DNA from: Tubiluchus corallicola
Taxonomy: Eukaryota > Priapulida > Priapulimorpha > Priapulimorphida > Tubiluchidae
Assembly: GCA_030141605.1 (NCBI GenBank)
Contig: JAQGDQ010000030.1
Coordinates: 634,171 to 698,170 of the forward strand
Direction: 5' to 3'
Length of the DNA: 64,000 nt
The position numbers were made by a program, and so were the translations under genes. This document shows, one piece after another, positions 14,401 through 24,500 of this stretch (positions are counted from its first letter, which is position 1; every line of letters starts with the position of its first letter). The notes below the pieces were generated by a model. That model was given only the letters and a program-made list of their open reading frames with translations. It was not told the origin of the DNA and did not search any database.

Positions 14401-17400
14401 AATGCACTCAAACAAGCAAAACCAGAGCATCGTCATTCCGCTCACGGCATAGTAGTCCCAGAGATAAAACACGTATAAACCGCCCTTTATAGACAAAAAT
14501 AATATTTTATTTAAATAAGTGATCCATAACTGATGCCAAAAATTATTATGATGGACACTTTTTATTTGAAATTGAAATTTTTCCATGCTAACAAGAGGAA
14601 TGCTATTGCATTCGGTTACCACTATGCAGATAATCCCAGCATATTTTCTCTGCTTTGCAGGAATAATTTTTTGTGAATTCAGGGTTTTGAATAAATAATA
14701 TCCGTGCAACTACTGAAAGAAAATAGACTATATTAAAAAAGCATCATTTTTTCCATCTATAGATATCTCATTATGGATGCTACGTGTGTAAAAATAGTTA
14801 TTGCTTTATTGTCAAGATAGTACATAGCAATTCTACTTTCCAATTTCTTATTCAGTTAGAATGTAATTATCCAATAACCTTATTAAAATTGCTTACGTTT
14901 GTCACCATAGACAAGCCAAGGAGGAATGATACAAATGACACAACGGCAATGAAGGTTTCCCGTCGGTATTTACCGTAGAGTTGTTTTGGAAATACATCGA
15001 CTACAGCAGTGACAAACCCCTCCACACCAACAAACTATAAGCGAAAACCAAACATAGTGTTATGTAATTACAAATCAGTTCCGAAATATTGCAGAAAAGT
15101 CACAATAAGAAACAGCAAAAAGCAAATATTATTATCCTATGCACATTTTGTCTATTAAAGACATTAGGCAGGCAGAATTGTAAAATAAAAAAATCTGTCC
15201 TCAAGACAGGTAAACACAGCAGTTAATGTTGTTAATCTAGTAGACACTGTTGTGACAGTCGCTTGTCAGTACTACTTCTGACTAAAACTATAACAGCAAA
15301 CAACAGCTAAAACTCAAACAGCAAATAACAAACTATTAATGCAGTAGCATCACATCACAGCAAAGAGAAAGAATTAAATGTTGCTGATACAGATATATAG
15401 ACTACACAGTTGCAACAACATACTTTGTGCTGCAATGTGTACATTATATATAAAAATTTAGTATTGTACCGCACCTAATTTCAAGTTGCAAGTACCATAA
15501 TATGATGAAAGAATCACTGTGAATGATTTTCTCTATGACTGAAACAATATTTTCTGACAAATTAATTTAGGAAAGCAAAATTAAAAAAGGATTGGTTAAA
15601 AAACTAGGAAGAACGACATACAGTTACAACCTTTAGCCTAATATAGTAATACAGTTCAAACCATAACACAATATCTTGCACAAATTATTATAAAAGAACA
15701 TTTATAAATAGTGTTTATTTTGTCCAATATGTTTTGACTTTGGTTAAGGTGCTTTTGTCTGTTTTACCCTGTGGTACATCTTTTTGTGATGGATAGATCT
15801 CAAGATTTATTTACCTACTTTATTACTTTATACTAAGCAAAAGCAACCTTCTTTCTAGGCATAAAGCACTCATCTTTCTAAAAATATTTGCTGCTCTTTT
15901 TGCAGAGTTATATAGACTGAAGTTCTCCGAATTTAGCCATTTTCAAGGGTGGTATGGTAAACACATATGTGGAACACTTACCTGACTGTCTAGTCCAACC
16001 AACATGATCATAAAGAAAAACAACACAGACCAAAGAGGAGCAACTGGCATTTGCGTGAGGGCTTTAGGGTATGCAATGAAAGCGAGTCCTGGACCTAAAT
16101 ATACACAACACAACTAAAAAGCAGGTTAGTAGCATGAGGACATTTAATTAAGCACACGTCATGGTTTATTATCTACAGTATGTTCTATTTATTACCAGAT
16201 TCAGCCACATCATCTATAGGTACACCTTGCTCGTGTGACATGAAACCAAGAACAGAGAAAACGACGAAGCCAGCGAACAAACTTGTGCAGCTATTGACAC
16301 AGGCAATGATGATACAATCTCTGGAATGATTAAAAAAGCTATAAAAACTAAAATAAATGGTTACGTTCCTAGGTAGCTTCAGGAATGCGCAGTTGAATCA
16401 AGTGCAGAGGAAATTTCACTTATTTTCAGTCAATCAGGTCATATTTGAAACACCTCACGTTGAGATTCATGGGTATATAAAAATGTAAGAGGTGCCCAAG
16501 AAAATGTGTCACAATGAAGAAAGCATTTTATCCGAAAATGCAGATCACAAGATAACAGAGTAATCCAAAAAGTCTTTGAGCACCTCAAGCTAAACATTAA
16601 AATATGTAGCCAAATAGATTCAGACAATCATAAAATTTAATAATGCTGTTTTTGGACATTTCGAGATTTTCTTGCAACGTCTTTGTTACAGTAAAAATTT
16701 AACTGCAAGGTATAATGAATTTTTACAATTGCGCACGGCAATGAAGCACCAAGCATAATTTTGAACCCAGAGCTACCTTCGGTGGAGGAGCACCTAGCTT
16801 CAAAATCGGAAAGATTTGGCAAACAATTTGAAGATCAGATTGAAAGAATTAATAAGTAATGCTAAAATTAAGAATTTGTTGTTAGTGGGCTTGCTGCTGC
16901 AGTGTTTAGTCTTACTACTACTACTACTACTTTCATAACGTAATTTTAAAAGATTTTAGAACCTTCTTTGAAAGTAGGTGCAACTAGATATGCAAGGCGA
17001 GTATATGTTGTTGTGGAAATAATAGAGTTGGAAAAAAACAAGGAAAAATAATTAAGAAATCAGAAAAACCTACAGTTTCAGATATAAAAAAGAGCTTACA
17101 AGTGAAAATAAAAAAAATGTATGCTATAGTGTTAATAATGTCGTACCAGTATGGCATTGTGGATGATTCTGATTAGGCAATGAAATTATACTTCAACGAT
17201 AAAAATCAACCAAATGCAGCATGTGTTTTTGAATTTACGATGTCTTACGTAAAACAAGACAAAGAAAAATCTTGAGTCCAACTTTCTGCTGTCAAAATGA
17301 GGAATGATCAGATGAAATAATCTTCAAATATTTTAATTCTTTTTCTTGTTGAAAGTCAAACCATAATATATATGCCTACCTGCTATTAATCAGATACTAA

Positions 17401-18213
17401 GGAATTAATATCAATTTTATTTTCGTGACATAGAAAAATGCACAATAATATCTTGTTGTATGTTGTTCATTGACGCATTGTAATAACTGACAAAAAAGCT
17501 TACTTGTAGCAGTTATGGTGAAACGGATTATAGCTGCCCAAAGCTGTTTGCGCCCCGAGAGCAAGACCATACGAGTAGAAAATTTGCGTTCCAGCATCGA
17601 TCCAAACCTACAGTGAAATAAGTCAAATTTTCATTTTTGTTGTCAGTTTCTGGTTAACCGTTATGTTGTACCATTTGTGCCTACCATTCAATATAACTAT
17701 GAGAAGCTAGAATACAAAGAGGTTTATACATGTGTATATGCATGCGGGCACGTGCGCGTGTGTGTGCGTCTTCAAATTTTTGGCTAACTACACTTGTCGT
17801 GGAAAATAAACGAATTTTGTTACATTTTTTATACGTCAGATACTGATACCTGCTGGACGAAAAACAACAGCTTTCAAGAAAGTGCCATTTTATAGACAGG
17901 CAAAAAGCCAATTGATATTGTACAACTTCCATTAAATGGGTGGGATGATGTGTGAATTTGACCATTGAAGATGCAAAATTAATTACTCTATGTTGAATTA
18001 TCACATACTTATGTTGATCAGTTTACTTACCTGAGGTTCTCGCAGTTTAAACCATTTGGGGGATAGGTAGTAGATAATTCCCTTTCCCGCTCCAGCTAAT
18101 GTAACTCCTCGTACGAACAAAATAGTGAGAACAATGTATGGAAATGTTGCAGTAAAGTAGACAACCTGTCAATGCCAAACGCTAAAACTGTCAACGGCTG
18201 TGACATTCAAGTA

Positions 18214-18250
<37 letters not shown>

Positions 18251-21200
18251 AATAACAAGATGAATAAATCATAGATTGTGCTCCTAGTCAAGTGGTACAA
18301 GGAACATTTTAGTGTATACTATAGTCTGCATTAAAGGTAAAACACCAATTGTTGACAGTTTATTAGTTATTATGTTTAATATGTCTATTAAGTAATGAGT
18401 TGGAAAAATAAAGGAGTCACTGGAAAACTGTGAACCACAGTATTTGCTATTTCAGTTTTGAATTTCATGACCGTATATATTGGGCATTATTAATTATTTA
18501 TGAGGTGCCATGTGTTCTCTGTCTTTTTAATTGCAGGTATTAGCAAGAGGAAGAGACTTTCTGTGATTCGAAAGAGATACTGAGTTTGTTGACATACTTG
18601 TAGAAAAAATATTGATGTGGCATTTTGTGTAAGATTCAATAATAGGCATTTTAACAAATTCCTTATTGATTTATTCATGTATTGTCACTTCTGTTCATTT
18701 TTGTAACTTCTATGAGTGAATTTATCTAACTCCTTTAATAAGTTGAAATGCATTGTTCTGTCAGAAATTTATTTTTTCGAAGCTTTGAACAGAAAAATTA
18801 TTGCATAACATATATCCAACAATATAATATGCCCAACAATGTAATGGGGAAGTACAAAAGCTTTATAAATCAAATGTTTTGTTCTGTCATTAAGTTGTCC
18901 ACTCATTTGCCATTTACCTGAGATAACTGGTAATGACACACATTTTTTGTACACATTATCTAACTGATCTCTCCATTTCAGGATGTTAGCAACTACAACT
19001 CCAAGAAATTTTGCACTTTTGCTTTCATAGATCACGTTCCAGTTGAAATTCATTGTGTTTTAGGATATTATTTAGACTGTTTCCATGGCCAGGACCTAGC
19101 AACATAAATTCAGTTTTGCTTTCATTTGTGGAAGTCTTGGTAATCAGATTGTAAATTGCTGACTGCGTCATTTACATTTATACTTGATGAATGCAAACTT
19201 GCATTATCAGCGTATTGTATCATATCATTTTTTACAAGGTGTTTTTAGTGTTGTTCATGTAGAGCCAGAATAGTATAGGATCAAGTATTGTGCCTTAGGG
19301 ACTCCTTTTTCTAAAGTTATCCATTCTGAAAATTGCCTGGACCTGCTGTGTACAATCTGTCAGATAGTGTTTAACAATCTGAGAAACTCGATAATGACAG
19401 TGTTTTAAAGGACCGTGTGGATGGACTATAATACTGACCAGAGTACAAGAGATTAGTGCCACATACCTTTCCAGTAATTTTAACACCTTTAAATATGCAA
19501 AAGTAGCACATGACCCAGACTGCCAGCAAACACAGAGCTAACTGCCACCTAATCTCTCCTGGTTCGTCAACACCTCCAGATATGTTGTGCACTTTGTAGC
19601 TGAAATAAGGGAGTCTGTGTTGAAAAGCAACAAAGATTTAATTAAATTATCACCAACATGTTACTACATTTTAAAGCAAAAATCTTTGATAGTGTTCAAG
19701 TGATAATCTCTGACAATGACGGTAACTTATTTATTATATAAGTGACACAGTCCTGGATACAAATAATGCCAAAAATATCAAAAAGTAATAGTTTATTTTA
19801 GTGTCTTACCTGCTGCAATTAGCAAAACAGCCTTGTGAAACATTACTGGAACTAGTGCTACAGGAAAAGGGTATATTCTTTCAAAGCAACGTTTCAGTCA
19901 TCTGTATGCCATTGGCAAGAATGTGGTAAATAGTAACAGACTGAAGCACATGATAATCAAAATTTTATTACATCTACTTACTACCAGAATTCTTCTACTG
20001 GATCAACTGGCTTTAGAGGAGATGCAACAGTGGATGAAGAGTTGACTGTACCATTGAAAGAACTGAAGCACCTGCAAATAAAAAATAAATCAAGTTTGAC
20101 TTAAACTTAATTTTAACCATCTGATTAAATAGAATTAAATATATCTGTTCAGCTGACAGTTTATGCTGTAGAAAGTTAATATTTACTTAAAATTCAAAAA
20201 AATTAAACTGTTTTAAGGTCACAGTTGGTATAAAAATTTGGAAAATCAATCTTGCAGCTGTTTCTGGGGCATAATTCACTGAAAAATTAAACTGACAGTG
20301 ATTTTTTATAACTTTTGATAACAAACAAATGGTTCTTTACATAAAATATTTTTACGTAGAATGTTAGTGCTTTTCTTGAAATCTCGTGAGTAAATGACAT
20401 AAAATAATTCAAATCACATAAATTTAATCTAGAATCAACATATAACACTGTAAATTAACAAAATAAATACATAAAACTAAATCTGTTAGCACTGAGTAAT
20501 AGCCAGGTAGAGAAATTTGAAAATATGATATACAAATACAAAATTAGAATACTAGAGTATAAAAGTAAGAAGTCAAAAAAGATGCTTCTGAGTGAACATT
20601 TTGGAAATGTATCTGAGAACTAAAAATGGCACAAACAAGAAGATAAAAAGGAAAGCTCATTTAAACGAGCTTAGTACTAATTCTTAATTATTCTTTATAT
20701 TACCTGTTTGAGTTCCATTCATTGCTGCAGGTAGCCCAAGGCAGCTGAGATGTGAAGGAAATGCAGAAGTAGTAAAATGCCCAGGCTAAAACTACAATAT
20801 AGTAAGTGTTGCACAGAAAACACACCACTGTCGTCCCAATACCAATACCTGTAATGATATTCAAACTTAGTAATGGTAACGGCAATGTATAATCCACAAG
20901 AAAATTTTTTGAGCATTTACACGTCAATAGGTGTTTTTTCCAGCCTAAATATTCATTCTAAATAATTCCCAAATACTTTATTGAAATCCTTAATGTATTC
21001 TACACATAGATAATATACCAATTTTTATATCACAGTTATGGCATAGAATTTTCTTGTGTTGTGACCAAAATATGATATATTTGGTTTTTGATACATTTGA
21101 TTGTTAATCAGCCACTGGGTATATCCGTTTTGTGCAGCCTCTTTATATAGCTTTAGTGTATTATTATTCAACCTCAATAAATTCTAGCCAGTAAAAATAT

Positions 21201-21534
21201 TACAATGCATTTTAGATAAAGCAATTATGCTAAATCTTTCAAAATTACATCGATCTCTGAAAGTTATAGGATGAAGAAATAAAGCAATTAATGAAGCACA
21301 GAGTGGGTCAAAGGAGTGAAATCTTGGGAAGTGTAAAGCACACCCCTAGAAGTACTGGAATAGGCCTAATAATATAATAAGAAAATTACCTTTAAATATT
21401 GGGCATATGTTCCATACACTAATTCCACCTTGTTGCATGTATTGTCCTAAAGATATTTCGAGGAAAAATACAGGAATACTTCCAGTCACCATGCAGATGA
21501 AATATGGAACAAGAAAGGCACCTGAAACAGACAG

Positions 21535-21567
<33 letters not shown>

Positions 21568-24500
21568 TATTATAGTTATAATGGCTAAAAATTCAGTGGA
21601 CTATTTAACTTACATCTTCGAAATATTCTTCTAAACATAATTATGTCGGTAACCACAATGACTAAAGAAGTGTGCATAAAGTAGGGTAAATACGAAGTGT
21701 ATGAAAGCAGGCCTATATGTATCACTCACACGTCGAAATCCAGTACAGTTTTCTGATGTGTTAGTTCAAAATGGCACGAGCACCGCAGCTGCAAGTGACT
21801 TGCACCTCACTAGTTCGTTACTCTGCATACAAAAATTTGCATACTTTATGGTATGCTTATTGCCAATAAGCAACATTTAAATGCTCTGTCTACTTAATTT
21901 AAAACAATATTTATTTATTGTTTTCCAATGTATGCTTTCACCATAATAAATAATGCTTGGAGATATCTTGTAACGGTTTTGCAGGTTACACAAAAGCAGG
22001 TATACTGCTGTTCTCTTTAAAATTTATACTTGTTCATATGCCAAATGTAAGCTATGTTTGGTGACGTTTCCGTATGGACTAAGTGGTGGTTTTGTCGGAC
22101 ACATCACTGTACATGACACTTGGGCATGGGACATTTGAGTAGTGGATATTTGGGTATGATGTCAAGATATTTTAACACCAGTGAAATTTAATGTTGTACC
22201 TAATTTTTCATTTCTGTTTTAATGTTTTATAAAATTTTAATGTAACAGAAATGTGTGTCACAAAAATGTTTTCACACCAAAATTTAGTGCCCATACAGCA
22301 GTTAAAGTGCAGCAATTCAACTAGTATTATACTTAACTGAGTAGTGGTAATACAATTCAACTAGTCTAGAAAAAGATATCGCAAACAGCCCAGAATGCCA
22401 AAGCACTGGGTTACCTGCGTGTTTAGTTTTTTATCCACCTGTCAGGATATAGTGTATAGGACAATTTACCATTGTCTTGGAATCTGTTTTTACATTATGA
22501 TTTACGTTATTTCAATAGAGAATCTCTCTCTCCCCGCTCTGCATCCATTTCTCCCTCTCTCCTTTCTCTCTCTTAACTTTTTTCTCCCCCTCTCTCTCGT
22601 TCTAGTCATTGCTCATTTAGCATTGCCTGTGAAATTCATTATTAAATCAACATGTGATTAGAAATGCACTAGTGTGCCACTGTGACCTCTCTGCTCAAAG
22701 AACCTAAAAATTTCCTATTTAAACAATATGTAACCATTGAAAAATCTGTCATACCACTATTGCATAATCAGATTCATTAACATTATTAACATTCTACATA
22801 GTCTTTGCATGCTGCTGCCAAAATGATGGTACTGTTAAACTAACTATTAACAGATTATAGATACCCATTTACAGTTGTCATGGATCCACGTTTTGATTAA
22901 AATTAAGTATGCATTGTATTACATGAATGAGAACCATAAGGACAACACGGCGAACTAAACGGCTGTATAGAGTTATTTACAAGCCAGTAGCTTAATATTA
23001 GGTCCACAAGGAGCATATCAGCATATATGAAATCCCATGTGCTTTTTTGAAGAAAGCATGTCACCTGTTTAGGTGTCCTAGGAACATCCTCAGCTTCAAG
23101 AAAAACCAAGACAGCCATCTGAAATATTGTTAGGTTCAAAATAGGGGCCAAATTTCAAAATGGTCGCCAAGAGATTATTATATTTCTTAATGTATGAATA
23201 AAACCTGACGGAATAGTCCAGTTGTCATGATTTTTTCATTAAGATGCATGTTATTTTCACTATGGCAAACTGAAATTTTTCATTATTTTTGAAAATTATC
23301 GAAAATCTGGATAAAAACCAAAGATAAAGGCAGAAATGGACAGAAGTATAAATTTCCTTTGTTCTTTCTACTAGAATGGAGCCCATGCTGAAAATAAGGC
23401 CTGAAAATGAGTTTGCTTGCTCGATCTGGTAACCAATTTTTAATTGTTTCAGATGATAGAGATATCACAAAGTGGACCTTAATGCTTACTGCATAAGTGG
23501 CAGTACTAACTTTGAGGCAGGCGTATGTCGTCGGTAATATTTTGGGTCCACCTTAAAAACCCTTGTTAGTGCAAATTTTTATATGATACAATGTTGTGGC
23601 CACGCCGGCATTAAAAGTTTACCTTTTTGTGATATTAATTATACCATAGGCCATTAATTGTATTCAACTGCATAGCAATTGAGTGGCCCGTCATGGCACA
23701 TTTCTCTAAAAACTGCCCCACCTCAGAGTAACTCAGAAGTGTGCTTATCCTCATTTACGCTATTTTCTAACTATTTGTACAATTTATAATTATATCACGG
23801 CCTCTCATGATCCCACAGCAGAATTATTTTACAGTTCAGAACGTTTGGGTGGCACCACAGGAAAAGCTTCCAAAAATTGGTTCTTTCAGCCCGTTTTCTG
23901 CAGAACTAATAAAACTGAGATATGGACGGGATCGTGAGATGTTGTCTTTCAAGGTTTTTTCAATCTCCCTATAACTACATGCTACTGCACGGAACAGCCA
24001 CTGTCTTTCAGAAATGTGCGGCTGTTCTGGGGCATTGTCATCACCCACCATGGGATACACGTAGTATTACAACCGTAAAAAAATCTGTTAATCTACTCAT
24101 TATTAAAGGGATATAGAGCAAAAACTATATGTATATTTGTGGATTATTGATTGTGTCCAAAGTGTTTTGGTGGGGTTTGGCTAGTGGGGTAACCTTGATA
24201 TGGGATCAAGTACTCAAAAGTCTAAAAATATGCAGTTCTTGTAACACCTTTTTTGGCTAAAGTAACTGTCCAGCACATGTTCATTTTAACAACTGCATCA
24301 TTGCTGGCCTTTTTATGCGCATATGCAGTCAAGCCTAGGTTTACCATATATGGCTAACAGTGTAAAATCTTAGTCACATAAACTGGTTGCCATTGTTACT
24401 GTTTACCGTAGCAATGGCACTAGTTATGCTGGTAACAAGTACAGATTGGAAAATGATTTTATTACATGTACTACTATAGTGTTCTGACAGGCTACAGCTT

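Noticed and set aside
23836-24060. 74-residue minus-strand open frame
   Set aside because: No recognised motif, no splice context and no counterpart in copy B.
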